A stretch of DNA of 64,000 nt from Cristatella mucedo (Eukaryota; Bryozoa; Phylactolaemata; Cristatellidae), in contig WPIO01000045.1 in NCBI GenBank assembly GCA_009760855.2, forward strand, positions 810,001-874,000, given 5' to 3'. Under the pieces are notes generated by a model. That model was not told where the DNA came from, did not search any database, and saw nothing but the letters and a program-made list of their open reading frames with translations. The first letter of the stretch is position 1, and the number at the start of each line of letters is the position of its first letter. Below, piece by piece: positions 23,265-36,439 of the stretch. Position numbers and translations under genes: made by a program.

Positions 23265-26200
23265 ATACAGCAGCCATTTCTAAAATAAACGTCAAACAAC
23301 CAGGTTTTTCTTTCCAAATAATAAAGAACTGTATTCCACATATGCCCATGAATTCTCATGCTATTGCGCTTTCGAGTTCTTATGCTATGGCCTCCTATGG
23401 CCAGGTTCACATGGCGGCCCTAAATAATCGAACTGTAACGCAGCTGCTATTTCCACAAGAGGTATCGTGCAACTGCAGTTTGATTCCAATAGTGTTCCAG
23501 GTTGCCTCACGAAGTTTCGTGCCATTGCCGATTCGCGTTCTTGTGCTATTGCCTCGTATGGCCGACCCAACGAGCAACTCGACATTGTTGGACAGCGATA
23601 CATTTTTTATTTCCACAATAAAACAGTGGTTTTGAATTCAATTTAAAAAACAGTGTTACTGGCTCACTAGCCGAATTCTTGCCATTGGATATGAGCGTTC
23701 CTATGCTATGACCTCCAATGGCCAGGATCAGCAAGTCTCGCTACATATTCAATCTGTGGAAGACTTGATTTCCATTAAAAGTTTCTCTAACTGCTATTTT
23801 AAATCTTCCTTATAGAAAACAAGGGTCCCAAGTTTACCCGCTAACTTTCATGCGATCGCACATGAAAAATCTCATGCTACGGCCTCCGATGGATTGGCCC
23901 GCCCTGCATTTTTTCACGGCGATACAGTTGCCATTTCTACAATAGTTCTCGCCAAACTTCGGTTTTGACGACTTGTTATAAAAACCGTGTTCCGGGTTTA
24001 CCTACCAAATTTCACGGCATTGCCGATCGGCTTTGTGATGCTACGGCTTCCAATTTCACGCGCCGAGCTGTTTTGGTCCAGCGGCTAAGGTGCTCGCCCC
24101 GACCAAGGCCTGGCTGAGGTCATGGGCTCGAGCCCCGAGGCACACGTTAAGCGCCTGAATAGAGATTAAGTTCTCTTGGGGAGCTAAACAAATGAATTAT
24201 ATTATATTATTATTATATTATGCCAGACAGCCTCCCTGTTTAGTCGAACTACGATATGGCTGCTATTTCCACAATAGGCTTGACGCAACTGCAATTTTGA
24301 TTTCGCAATTACAGAAAGCAGTGTTCCTGGTTCACCTTCAAAATTTCATGCGATCGGGCATGAGAGTTTTTTCATTCTATGACCTTCAATAACCTAGGCC
24401 GGCCGGCAGCTCTACACGTTCAAATGTGTGAAACGGCTGCCTTTTCCACAATATGGATCGCTCAATTTCGGTTTCGATTTCTAATCGTAAAACACTGCTT
24501 TACGCACACACCAAATGTCAAGCGCGATTGCGCGTTCGCATTCTCATGTTACAGCCTCCAACGTCCCGGGCCAGCCAGCCGCCCTATAGATTCCAACGGC
24601 GATACAGTTGGTATTTCTACAATAGCCGTCTCAAAAATGCGATTTTCCTACTATGTTATAGAAAACTGCGCTCCGGGTTTACCAACTACATACATTCGCA
24701 TTGGTCGTAGGCGCTTTCATGCTATGGCCTCAAATGGCCCCGCCCGCCTTGCATTTCGCACTGCCCTGGAGCTTTCATGTCCAAAATAGACGTCGTGCAA
24801 CTGCAGGTTTGATTGCCCATTATTAGAGAACATTGATACGGGTTTTCCCACTAAATTGTATGCCTCCATGTATGCCTCCATGGCCCATGCCTCCATGGCC
24901 CATGTACCAACGACCAGCCCCATATTTTCGGACGGCGATACAGCTCTTATTTCGGCAATAGGCGTCGTTTAATTGCGGTCTTTATTCTACGTAATAGAAC
25001 ATGTGCTCTGGATTTCTCCTTATGATTTCATGCCACTGAGGAAAGGCGTTTTAATGCTACGGCCACCAGTGGTCTGGCCAACCTTTTTACTCCTTCCAAC
25101 TGCGATACAGCTGGTATTTTTGCAATAGGCGTCGGGCAACAGCGGCTTTAATTCCACCGTACAGACACCATGCTCAAGGTTGACCAAAAATCTCATGACA
25201 TACCATGAGACCATTATCATGCAACGGGCTCTAATTGCCCATCCATCCCACCCTAAATTTGTAAACTGCAATGTAGCTGCCGTTTCCATAATAATCGGCG
25301 CTCACCTGCAGTTTTTATTTGAAATTAAAGATGACTGCGTTCTGGGTTTGCTCACCAAGTTTCATGACCGTCGGGGAGTAATTGTCGGCCTAGCAAGTTA
25401 ATACCGGATATAAGGTCAGCCGGCGAGTGACTAGTGGGCGATTGGACGCCCTGTGAACTCAAATACGACTGTTTAATCGTATTGAAAATATTTCGGTCAA
25501 ATCAAAACGCATGGTGAATTAATTAAAAATTCAAATCGGAGCTGGGCGTTTCGTGTATTGAATTTGGCAGCAGCATCTCAATTTTGATACTTAATGAGGC
25601 ACATTGTGTCAGGCCCTTGAATGCCGTTTAAAAAAAAACCACCTATACCCGATGGGATGGCATTTGGTCGGTAAACCCGGGACAAGGTTTTCTCTAATCT
25701 GAAATCAAAACCACAGTTGCTTGACAACCTCTGTAGAAGTGGAAGTTGCATCGCCGTTTGAATATCTAAAAAGGCTGGCATGGGGACTATTGGAGGCCAT
25801 TCCGTGAGAACGCTCATGCTCAACAGCAAGGAATTCGTCAAGTAAACCCAACCAATGTCGCCTATATTGTGGAGCACAATCGTGACTAAGCAGCGCCTAT
25901 GGAGGAAATGGCAGCGCCATCAAAGTCCGATAATGCAGAGCGGGTCAGGCGATTGGAGCCCGTAGCGTGAGAACTGGCATGCTCTGTGCAATGGAATTCG
26001 CTTGGCAATACCAGAACACGGTTTTCTCACACGTCGTACCAAAATCTCATTTGTACAAAGCCAGTTGTAGAGATACCGGCTGTATCGCAGTTGGAATACA
26101 TAAGGAGGCTCTCTGGCCAGGGCCATTGAGGCCGATAGCATTGGAAAGCCGAAGCCAAGTCGCCAATGCTCAGTCAAATTTTGAACTGAACCCCGGAACA

Positions 26201-27230
26201 CTGGTTTCTATGACAGTGGAAGGAAAACCACCTTAGTTGACACGTATTGTGGAAACGGCCGCTGTATCGCAGCTAAAGTATATAGGGAGGCTGGCTCGCC
26301 TGCACCACTGGAGGCAATAACAAGAGAAAGAGCATGCCCAGTGGCATGAAATTTGGTTGGTAAACCCATTACTTTGTTGGCAGTTAATAGAATTCAAGAC
26401 CATAGCGGTGCGATACCTAATGCTGAAATAATAGCTGTATCACAGTCCAACAATGTAGGACTGCTCGCTGGGCATAGCCATTGGAGGCCTTTGCACAAAG
26501 AACGCAAATGCTTAATTGCATGAAATTTAGTAGGTCAACCCACAACACTGTTTTCTATAATGTGGAATCAAAACTGCAATCGCGCGACGCCTATTGTGGT
26601 TCTAGCAGCAGCTGTATGGCAGTAAGCCTATTTAGGGAAGCTGGCCACTAGAAGCTATACGACGAGAACAGGCTAACTCAATGCAATTAAATTATTTGGG
26701 TAACCCAGATGACCTTTTGAGCAACGAGAAATCAAAGCAGCAGTTGCAGGAAGTTTATTTTGGAAATGTCAGCTGTAAGTCATTTGCAATACTTTTGATT
26801 GCTCACCGGCCAGCGATTATAAGTATTAGTATAAGAACGGGCAAGAGCAATTGAATGATATTTGGTGAGTAAACCTGCAGCACTGTTTGTTGTAATTTGG
26901 AATTAGAACTTCAGCTGGGCGATGCTTTTTGTGGAAATTGCAACTTTATGTCAGTACGATTATTTAAAGCTGCCATCCGGGCCTGGCAATTCGGGACCAT
27001 AGCATGAGAAGGCGAAATTACATGGAATTAGGTGGTAGGGGTGAAACTGATAGAGGCGGATTGTTAGTCTTCATTATTTTGAATGAAAACAATAGTTGTG
27101 TTAAGTTCAGTGCGGAAATGGCTGCTGTGTCACAGTTGCTCATCCAACTTGCTGGCTTGAGAATAAAGACTGAACAGGCCGACAGGGGTCTGGAACGGTT
27201 CACATCCTACCGATCGTGCCGGGTCCGTGT
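23265..27230. repeat. Diverged ~165-base satellite array with an orientation switch
   Basis: Units recur every 157-180 bases, marked by CTATGGCCTCCAATGGCC, CGATACAGCTGCTATTTCC, ACAATAGGCGTCG, AACTGCAGTTTTGATT and a GGTTTACCAACCAAATTTCATGC-like stretch in part. Unit marks fall near 23384, 23548, 23705, 23878, 24041, 24380, 24549, 24721, 24885, 25058 and 25220. From about 25570 the same words appear reverse-complemented (GGCCATTGGAGGCC, near 25791, 25950, 26115, 26307, 26470, 26650, 26810, 26985). SINE-A interrupts the first arm at 24070-24230. Open frames inside are not genes. Confidence 0.85.
24070..24230 (+). mobile_element. SINE-A, full copy
   Basis: A tRNA-like head has box A (TGGTCCAGCGGCTAAGG) and box B (GGGCTCGAGCCCC) at usual spacing. 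The tail GCGCCTGAATAGAGATTAAG then TTCTCTTGGGGAGCT leads to ATTATATT repeats. The tail stem core AGAGATTAAGTTCTCT also ends family A LINEs. It sits inside the satellite array. Confidence 0.85.
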
Positions 27231-27414
27231 CACATGGTAGTCACGTATCATCCAGCAGACCAGACGCCGGCGGAGGTCCACAGGCGGTCCAGGGACGGCT
27301 TATTACTGGCCTTCTGAAGTGCGCCAATGAGTAGAGGCTATTGGAAAGAGGACGCTGACCCACGGCGGCGGCGGCGGCCATCACTTCTCGGCTGGCGACA
27401 GCACGCTTTACTCG

Positions 27415-28240
27415 TCATTTAAACCATTGGACATTGGAATCGGCTTCAGCTGCTGAATGCTGGTTTTTCAGATTTCCTATCCTGGATATCGGCCAATTTC
27501 CTACGGCTAAATGGTTATAAACCGAACCACTACTTCGACGACACCCTATGTGCCTACGGCTGGATGATGCTCTTCTATCCGGCGGTGCAGTTCTTTACTA
27601 GATTCGTGATTTGCATAAACTGAACTTGTGCAATTTGCTTATGCCTGGGCTACAACAAAAACAATTATCCTCCAGAGCTAGCGGTGAATATGACTGCCAG
27701 GCTGCTCTACATATTCGGCCATGCATCTCCTTTACTTAAGGAGCTTAGATGACTATCGGTTAATTAGTGAATACCGAGTAAAACGGTTACACTAACCCAA
27801 TGGGGCAGCTACAGCTGGGCTCCTTCCTAACTTGCAGACTACCGTGCCAATTTCTTAGCCTTCTTGTAGGCTCACTATGAACAACGAATTAGCTGTTTCA
27901 TACAAGTGCTTCGATTGTCGCATTTTTTTTACCCTGTAAGTTCTTGACTTCGTAATTCACTTCCAAAAATTGAAACGCTACGTCAGATCCTCTCCTACTG
28001 CAAGCTGTGGCAGGTACTTTTCAGCCGTGCTACGCTGTTACTGCCACGTCCTTCATTTCCTGCCTGCTGACTTTGCAGTGCTTCCCAGTTTCTCTTTGTT
28101 GCGTGAGATAGTCTTTTGGCAACTGCAAGCACACCAAAGTCGGCCAGTCTTCGAGTGAGCTGTGTCTAACTCTACACGTAGCATCCGGGTGACTTGCGTA
28201 GCTACTGACCGAGATACAATCATTCATTCATTAGTAAGAC
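27415..28240 (+). mobile_element. Family B LINE, strongly decayed
   Basis: Pieces in order: GAATCGGCTTCAGCTGCTGA (as at 59352), GAATATGACTGCCAGGCTGC, then AVLRCYCHVLHF and LPSFSLLREIV. Deletions throughout. Confidence 0.65.
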
Positions 28241-29295
28241 ATCTTGCCACTGCGGTTATCCTAGGCCGTCGGAATGATGGATGAATCTGCCGCGGATTTA
28301 GCTGTAGGGACGAGAGAATGTGATTGCAGATTGACCAAACAGTCTTGCAGAGTAGGCATGCAGGCATCAAGCTAGCGATACAGTCCCAGAGCACCATTCT
28401 AATCAGTGATCAGCTCAGTTGCGAGGTACTGCTATGAAGAGAGCCCTGTCAGTGCTTCTTTCAATGCAGCCCTGCAGTGGCGTTCTGGGATGTGGCAGCA
28501 TCCAACTGCCTTCTGCCCACTCATCGGTACGTTTAGTTCAAGACAAAGAACTACGAATGGGCAGCTGAGCAGCATCGCTCAATGGGACTCTCAAATTGGA
28601 CCCGCCCGAGTAGACCGACGGGGTTCGGTTAGGAGCTCCGTCAGCACGTGACGGTCATGTGCAACTAAGGGGGTCAGCTGCCTCACCCAGCGGCCGCTCC
28701 TCTTTAGCAAGCTGCCAGCAAGTTTGGATCAGCCAATTACTGGTTGGTCATGTGATCCTCTCGGTATCTTGCTCCGCCTGAGGGACCAGTGGTCCCTTCA
28801 GGGACATTATCCCCAGCGACTCAGTCCTATTACACCGGAGATGCCGACCTGATCTTAGCGAGCGACGGACGGCTACGTCACGCCACTCGTTCATCTGTGG
28901 AAATCTGTGGAAACCACGACGTACAACTCGTTTGATGACTAATCTCCTGTCGCACCACGTGCGGCTTAAGCCAAGCAGGCTCTCCACGGCCCCCTAATAG
29001 CGATTGGCTGGGTAGGTCGTTAAAGCTTATCGGCTGATCTTTGTTAAGGATACGATTCAATGGCTGTGCATTCCAGTGCACATTAGGTTTCCTTCGGCTG
29101 CAGATATCTCTTTTGAGGTGCATGAGGTACTGCGAACGTACAGAACGGCAGATTTTACGGTAGCACAGCTGCATGCACTCTGAAAGAGCATTCGCGAACA
29201 AAGGCGATGCAAGCGACCGATGGCCTCAGCCAGCATTGTATGTGGAAACTCGACTCCGCAGTATTTACTTATTTATTTTCTAGCTGATGTAGCAG
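28240..29295. other. Unassigned moderately GC-rich DNA
   Basis: Two minus frames (28748-28987 and 28878-29201) overlap here; the longer has 107 codons and no recognisable motif. The same lack of assignable features holds for 29900-31040, 33490-34410, 35850-36440 and 37431-38350. Confidence 0.35.
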
Positions 29296-29400
29296 CCTTT
29301 TTTTGTATAGCGACAGATGAGCCTTGACGGCTATCACCATCGCTTGCAGTGGCGATAAAGGATCGCCCACCACGAGATTCCACGTTAGAGTGAAGTGTGT
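29295..29400 (-). mobile_element. SINE-B fragment
   Basis: Minus-strand body CACTGCAAGCGATGGTGATA and tail ending TCTGTCGCTATACAAAAAAA; the head is truncated after the box B region. Confidence 0.7.
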
Positions 29401-29779
29401 ACCACGTGGTATTACCGCGTGGCCTTGGATACCGAGTCTTTTCTCGCGAGTCTCAGCATGTAAAGACTGATCTGACTTGTTACTTATTAGCAGACAATCT
29501 TAAAGTCACAGTCAAACGAATAGTAATTAAAAAATGACACGCGCATTCTGAGGAGCCGTCTGCTCTAACTGAACTGACGCTGGTCTTATAGTCGTACAGC
29601 TGCATTGAAACCCAAGGCTAATTACTCCCCCTGAGGATTAAACCAGGATTTATGGACACTCAAGTTGGGCTGACATCTTCGACTAGATGCAATTTCTTCG
29701 CAGCTGCATCTCATTTATCCCAATTTGACTTTCATTAAAATGTTCCGACTAGTTACGCTTTGGAAGAAAGATAAAATGA

Positions 29780-29875
29780 TACTTTATTTTAATAGCACCC
29801 ACGGAGAACTTAATCTTTACGCAGACCCTCTGTATGTGCCGCAGAGCTCGAGCCCACGACTGTGGTCCTTAAAAA
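29780..29875 (-). mobile_element. SINE-A fragment
   Basis: Minus-strand box B region (GTGGGCTCGAGCTCTG) plus the AGATTAAGTTCTCCGTGGG tail; the tRNA head is lost. Confidence 0.6.
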
Positions 29876-31044
29876 CAAGCACCTTTTCCACAGGCCAAAT
29901 AGGGCCACCACCTCGAAGCTAACATAAGCAATCAAGTAACGTAATTATACATCTGCTTTGTAAGGCTACGGGAACTTTTCTTACTAAGGAACTTCGTTCG
30001 CATACACCCTCGAATTTCACCAGCTTATTTAGCGTGAGAATAACGTAAGGCTGCTTTATACAAAGCCAGAGCCAGTCATCCACCGCCCTTTTTTAAGTGC
30101 TTGCAACTCTCGCAACGCTTTCACTAACGTTATGAAATTAGCACTCTTTTTAAAGTTCCAATTGGCATCTCTCAGTACAATCATCCTAACTTCGTCATCA
30201 TTAAAATTCGTACTGCCTAATTATGCTTCCGCAGCATGTGGAGTAGCGATTCTTGTTAATTATTTCATTATATCGATAGTACCATCAAGAGATCTTTCCC
30301 TTCAACTGATTAATGTCACGTTAAAGTGTTTAAAAGCTGGTTTCATTCATGATTAACGCGCGCCTTTTGCGTTTCCCGATTAACAGCACCAACCTGACGC
30401 CCTTCCTAAAATTATTACCCTGCTGATGCCTCTTTCAAAATTACTCATCTTGTGACTAGCAAGTTGTGTGCTCTTATTTTCCTTCCTCATTCTTCGCCGA
30501 GCATTGAGTTGGCCGCTTAGGTACTCGAGAGAATGGATTGACGTTGGTCGGACGCGAGTTAACTCACACATGTGCACTTATTTGTATCGCGACTTGGGAG
30601 AACGCCTCGCCGTCACAATATACTAATAGAAAATTATTAATATTAACTATTAGAAAATCTCGTAACTTATATCCAACGCCCGTCATCAATATACTAAGGG
30701 CGATCAGGGGAGATTTGAAGGAGGGCTACAATGGCTGCGAGGCTCTTCTAGTTGCCAAATCAAAATAGACAACTCGTAAAACTGATCCCGAGACTCTAGG
30801 TGTGCACGTCACCATCTCGAATCCGTGGAGGGCTACGCAGCAACGGCGTCCCCGACGGACGCCGCGCCTACGGGAAGGATGCATCGACGGGACATTCTTT
30901 TGAGGCGTAGCGGGTTACGCATCGTCGCGGGCCCGAAAAGCAGAGCGAGCTCGTGCTCGTGCCGCTGCGTCTCCTCGGTTACACCCACCCCGGAGGCTAC
31001 TCGCATTTACCGACGAGATCGCCATCGGAATCCTAGCTGATTGA

Positions 31045-31205
31045 ACGGCATCTTTTTGCATAGCGACAGAAGAGCTTTTACGGCTATCACCGCCGCTTGC
31101 AGTGGCGATAAGGAATCGCCCACCGCAGGAATCGAACCCACGACCTCGCGACTGAGGTCGCGACAGCAACCGCCTTACCTAGTGTGCCATCACGGCTCAC
31201 CATGT
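31045..31205 (-). mobile_element. SINE-B, best copy
   Basis: Minus-strand tRNA-like head with box A (TGGCACACTAGGTAAGGCGG) and box B (GGGTTCGATTCCTGC). The body is CACTGCAAGCGGCGGTGATA and the tail CTTCTGTCGCTATGCAAAAA. The body and tail define a family distinct from SINE-A. It borders the CpG-rich block. Confidence 0.85.
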
Positions 31206-31299
31206 ATTGCGTCAGAATATCTTTTCTTGCCCACTGCAAGCCGGCCGACAGCCGCCAAAAGAGTCTTCTGCCGCTGAACGAATGAGACTGCTTACACGG

Positions 31300-32600
31300 C
31301 GCGTCTCTGGAGTTTCCTTGTAAATCCCAGCAAATCAAGGGGCGTGGCTTGGGCCATTAGCTGGAACGAGTCCGACCTGCCACCGGGTCCGGTCTCGCTC
31401 GCGTCTGAGTCGCAGTCTTCGCGAAACACTAGCGGAAGACTGAGGCGCGAAAGCGCACGGAAAGCCCGGTGGAGCCTGGGCGCTTGTCCGGGCTTTCCGT
31501 CCTATTTTGCCGACGGCTCTCGCGCGCCAGTCTTCGCACCAGGCGACAGCGCGCTCGACGCCGTACGCTGCGGCGCATCGAACGTGCCGCTCGACGCTCT
31601 CTAGAGCGGCCGCTATGTTATAGCCGCGCGCAGGGGAGTGGCCGCGGCCTCGGAGCGCACGGACCATGCGGTCATCTGAACTCGGCGTAAAACGGCCCGG
31701 CAAGCAAGCTGACGGTTGACTGTACTCGCTCGAGTCAGTTAGCGGCGGCGGCGGCTTCTCGGGGCCGTTTCAGCATTGCGGCTACTCGAGCGAGCAGCCA
31801 GCGGTGACCTATTTAGCGCCTGGGCGCCATGACCTGCATGCGAAAGCGCGCGACCCGTTCGTTTCGGCTGCTGCGGCTGCAGCTCGCGGATTGTAAGCGG
31901 CAGCGTATGCGGTTCGAAGCGCTTAGCGGAACGTCTACGGCCGACGGACTCCGTCGCCAAATAATCTCGCCAAAGCAACTGGGCATCGCAAACGGGACGA
32001 GTCTTCGGCGGCGGCGGCGTCGAACGCAACCCGACGCTTCGCGCGCCGACGGCGAAAGGAAAAGCGAGCGGCGCTACACGGCTACCGCCTAAAAACTAAC
32101 AACCGCCGCCTAGCCGCCGCCGCCGCTGCCACTGCGGTCTGCGCGGCTCACCCGTCCGTGGCGTGGCAGTCCCGGCGGCGCGGTCGACGTGCTCGCTGTG
32201 GCGGCAGCGCGGCGAGTGGGCGGCTTGCCAGACACGGCGTCGGCTATAGCCCGTTGTTCCGAACACAATGCGCGCATCCTCGCGGAACTAGGCCGCCCGC
32301 CTCCTGGCGGTGCGTCCTTAGCAGCGACGCTGCTCTCGCAGGGTACTCCCCCGCCCCGCCCCGCCCTCCGTTACGTATGCGCTCAGCCAAGCTTTCGACC
32401 TAGAGAACGCCAGCGCCCACGCGAAGCTGCAGCAACTCGTCGATCCGGTTCCAGTCTCGGGAGCTCGACCGAGAGAGCGACAGCGAGGCTTGTCGAGGCA
32501 GCTCGAAATGAGGCAGCCGCCTGGCGACGCTGCAGGTCGGCTGTCGGCCGCTAGCCAAGCCTCGATTTCGTTACTTCGAGACCAGTTTCTCCTCGCAGGA
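31300..32600. promoter_or_regulatory. CpG-island-like GC-rich block
   Basis: About 1.3 kb of very high G+C with abundant CpG and GCGG/CCGCC runs, in a window that is otherwise near 45% G+C by eye. Several long frames on both strands (for example 31335-31703 minus and 32189-32554 plus) are rich in Arg, Ala and Pro and match no family I know, so they are probably composition effects. It may be a promoter or 5' UTR of a gene whose coding exons I cannot see. Confidence 0.4.
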
Positions 32601-32929
32601 GCAGGCTCAGGTTGACCACTGTGCCGAAAGCGAGCAGCAGCACTTTCCTCGTCGTAACTTTTTTCAGCTTACTGAATAAATATCATAGACAGCGGCCCTG
32701 AAGAATGTCCGAACAGTGCACGAGCGAGGAGTGTCGGCGCAAGCTGTTTGCGGTAGCTGTTGGCTCTTGGGATTGTCTGGGCAGTTCGACGACCTCGTTC
32801 CTTGGCCGCGTAGGTATTCGGGGGAAAATGGCTGCACTAGGCATTGAAAGAACTGGGCGGTGCAACTGGAGCCTCTTTGTCAAAGTACACGAACGGGGTG
32901 CCTAGCAAGTAAGGAGTGGCTGCAAGGGT

Positions 32930-33490
32930 GTAATGTAATGTAATGTAAATGTAATGTATCTCCGTCTGTAGCTCCACAAAGTCATAAAGACCACGTGGGT
33001 GTTACGCAGGAGAGTTTTGTATAGCGCACCCACAGCCTAAGCAGCTTTCGGTACGCATTCCGTAGCCAACAGACTTCGTCTCACGCAACAAAGAGAAAGT
33101 GGGAAGCATAGCAGAGTCAGGAGAGAAGTTGAGGTAGTGAGTAGCATAGCAGTAGCAGCTCAGGACAGCTGAAAAGGATGAGCCATAGTCGGCAGCAGGA
33201 GAGTAGTTGTCGTTGCGTAAGAATTGTGGAAGCGAGTTCCACAGTCTAGGACCTGCAGAGCTAAAGCTTCTGTCGCCAACTGTCTTTAAGCGGATGAATG
33301 GGACAGCTAATTTATTGTCCACACGGGATCTGAGGGCGCGAACAAGCTGAAACTGATGCAGCAGTTCAGCTAGGTACGAAGGAGCCAAGCCGTGGCGGGC
33401 CTTGTGGGTCAGCGTAAAAACGTTGCTCTGAATCCGTTGGTCAACCGGCATCCATCTTAGCTCTTTTAGATAAGGAGACACGTGCTCAAA
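32930..33490 (-). mobile_element. Family B LINE 3' end, longest intact frame of its kind
   Basis: A 159-codon frame (33002-33481) starts MSPYLKELRWMPVDQRIQSN and continues through [20 protein letters not shown] and [20 protein letters not shown] to the terminal CAIQNSPA. It is followed by AGACGGAGATACATTACATT and TTACA repeats. Fairly young copy. Confidence 0.88.
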
Positions 33491-33785
33491 CTTCCGATGG
33501 AGTCATACATCTAGAGTGCTCCTCAAGCCTACCGTAGAATCCTCTGTAGATTTCCTATCCCCCCCAAGGGCTGCAAAAGAGTCTGTCCCGGTGTTGGTGA
33601 AGACAAGTCTATTATCAATGACCTCTGATTACGGCAGTCCTCAAAGGCCTCGATGGGCTGCGACCATCAAAGGTATGAACTGTGGCGGTGCCTATCGAGC
33701 TCAAGTGAGGCTAGCTTCAAAAGAGAGTTGAGCGTCGAAGGCCAAATATTGAAGATTATGTAATTCAGGAGCATACAAACTTACC

Positions 33786-33800
33786 CCAGTAGGGGGCGCT
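33786..33800 (+). promoter_or_regulatory. CTCF-type site
   Basis: CCAGTAGGGGGCGCT fits the bilaterian CTCF core CCASYAGRKGGCRS at every position. A looser version (CGCCAGGGGGCGAC) occurs near 38023. A 14-base match can be chance, and binding cannot be read from sequence. Confidence 0.35.
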
Positions 33801-34406
33801 CTCAGCTCATTGTCCTGACGTGGAGCAGGAACTGCTGGTCTCTGTCGCTTGCTTTTGCTGTTGGCCGCTGCTCGGTCTCGTTCTTCTTCTGCACAGTCTA
33901 GTCTCTTACAGCAGACAGTCGGCCAGGGTGGCCGGTTCAATCAGGCTGCTGGCCCGGCCGAGGCGAGGAGCCGGCCGCTGCAGCTTTACGTGCCGAAACT
34001 CGGCTCGCAGCCTCGGTCTGCAGCTGATGACTGGACGACCGGCAGTGGCCTCCCGCCTCTGGCGGGAAGTTGCGGTATGCCAATGGTAATGATAATAATT
34101 TCTTGCTGGTCTTCAGTCATTGTACATCCGGTAATAAAGTACATGAGCAGTATAAAAACTATGAACGCTCAAACTGTACGCAGAGTTGTGGATAATAGAA
34201 AACCATCACGGACTCGAAACCTTAAGAGTAGGGCTGAGCGAGCCCAAGAGCGAGCAAAATATAGGGACCCTTTCCTAAAATGCCTATGGAAGCTAAAATC
34301 ATCCACTGAATTACCAAACGAGTCGCGGACGAAAAATATTGAAGTGGAACATGTCTGGATGAGCAAGATAAAGAAAACGCAGTCTCACTTCCGAGTAAAG
34401 ACAAAA

Positions 34407-34590
<184 letters not shown>

Positions 34591-35039
34591 GATAAGTACC
34601 GGCTACCAAGTACTAGAGCAGGCCTCACTCCCCCCCCCTCGCCGCCGCCGCCGAGATGTGAGCACAGCTCTTAAATCCCACGAGTCCTTACCCGGCCTGC
34701 CCTGTGGAGTTTGGCCAATTAGGCCTTTCATAGCCCATCCAAGACCTGCGGTCCCTCCTTTGTGGCTTTGAAGAACGACTATTTGCTCCCAGCACACAGT
34801 TCCTGGTAATTGACTCACTACATGCCTCTTAGCCTGTCCGACTTTGTATTCGTACAGCCAAAGCCCCAATCAAGCAAATTAACTTGAAAGATGAGGTGTG
34901 CAATACATTCGTTGATGCAACTACTCAGTACATCCATTCAATTTTGGATGGTAGGTGAGTTTTTGGTTCATCGGTCCCACTGGTCTCAATGGAATATCAC
35001 GAATCAAGAGACATGAGAGCATGCCTTAAACTAGCATTA

Positions 35040-35720
35040 TCCATCTCGTCCGATCCTTATCAAAGATTAGGAACTGTCTTCCACGGGGCTTCCATAAGAT
35101 TGTAGTAGCTCCTTAGTTCTGTCGCGGCTAGATTATTGCAATTCTTTTTTGGCTGGGTTACCAACAAAAGCCATTAGGCCACTGCAGCAAGCAATGAATA
35201 TGACTGCAAGGCTTGTTTAAAAATTCCACAGGTTTGACCATGTAGCTCCTTTGCCGAAAGAGCTCGGATGGCTGCCGGATGATCAAAGGATACAGAGCAA
35301 AGTTCTTTCGCTGACCTATAAGGCCCACCACGGCTTGGATCCTTCGTACCTTGCTGAACGGCTGCACCAGTTTCAGCCTCCTCGTGCTCCAGGTCCTGAA
35401 TGGACCATACAACTCACTTCAACAATTCCTGTGCAACGAAATATATTCTCCTGCTGCTGGCTATGGCACATCCTTTTCAGCCGCCATGAACTGCTACTTC
35501 TATGCTACTCACTACCTCAACTGCTCTCCTGACTCAGCTATGCTTCTTACTTTCACTTGGTTTCGTGAGATGAAGTCTGCTGGCTACCGAGTGGGTACCG
35601 AAAGCTGCTAATGTTGTGAGTGCGCTACACAAAACTCTCCTGGGTAACACCCAATTATTTTTGTGACTTTTGGAGTCAGTTAGAGACGGAGACACATTAC
35701 GTTAGGAATCAAGCCCTTGC
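35040..35720 (+). mobile_element. Family B LINE 3' end
   Basis: LDYCNSFLAGL-like start in broken frames, [37 protein letters not shown], then [15 protein letters not shown] and the GAGACGGAGACACATTACGT end. Confidence 0.8.
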
Positions 35721-35850
35721 ACTCTAAGACCCAGGAGGACGGTTTGAGTCCTGCAGCAGGTTATTCTTTATTGCACGTTGCAAACATGAGTGGCAGACAT
35801 AAAGACCTTTGTCTACTATACTAATGAGGCTGTTGGATAAGCTGATTCGT
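35695..35850 (+). mobile_element. SINE-B copy, decayed
   Basis: Box B (GGTTTGAGTCCTGC) and the TTATTGCACGTTGCAAACAT body segment are visible; the tail is degraded. It directly follows the 3' end of a family B LINE. Confidence 0.55.
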
Positions 35851-36439
35851 TTTTTGATTCTTTTTTACTTCTATTCGAGGTATTAGCCCGAATTAGCATC
35901 ACATCTTGAATTTCTCCGGTAGACCACACCTGGCAATCGCTGACAGTTTCCCTCTAGCTTGACTCCAACTAATCTATCCCTATGAAACTGGTCAGTTAGG
36001 GCAACCAAGCGCCATTTACAAAGGCTTTTAGTAGGCTCCTTTAACAAAAACAATGCCAGTAATAGGTTGTTTGCATAGTGCCCAAAAGGAGCTAAATTTC
36101 TAACTAGAAGCTCATCAACATTTACAAATGATATGCCTACCCTCCAATGACAAAGGCTAGTTTTCCTAGTTCGCCCGTCCTTCAACGAGTGGCTCTCGTT
36201 GGTCTTGACGTACTTAACTGTGAATAACTAGTCCAAATGCTCCAATGCACCGACTGCCTAGTCATTATGCAGAAAACGACGGCTGTGCCACACACACGGA
36301 TGGCAGTACGGGTGGCAGACTTAGATCCTCACCTATGCTGACCCCAGCGACCACAGAGATCGCACTGAGCTGAGGTTGCTCACCGGGATAGCAATGTTGA
36401 GAGGTGCTAAAGAAAAGCTGTTCAGCATTACATACGGAG

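Noticed and set aside
24073-24145. tRNA gene
   Set aside because: Box A and B are present, but the acceptor stem does not close and a LINE-type tail follows; it is a SINE head. The same applies at 31130-31200.
23265-27230. CRISPR-like array
   Set aside because: Units are ~165 bases and diverged throughout, with no short identical repeats separated by unique spacers; the genome is eukaryotic.
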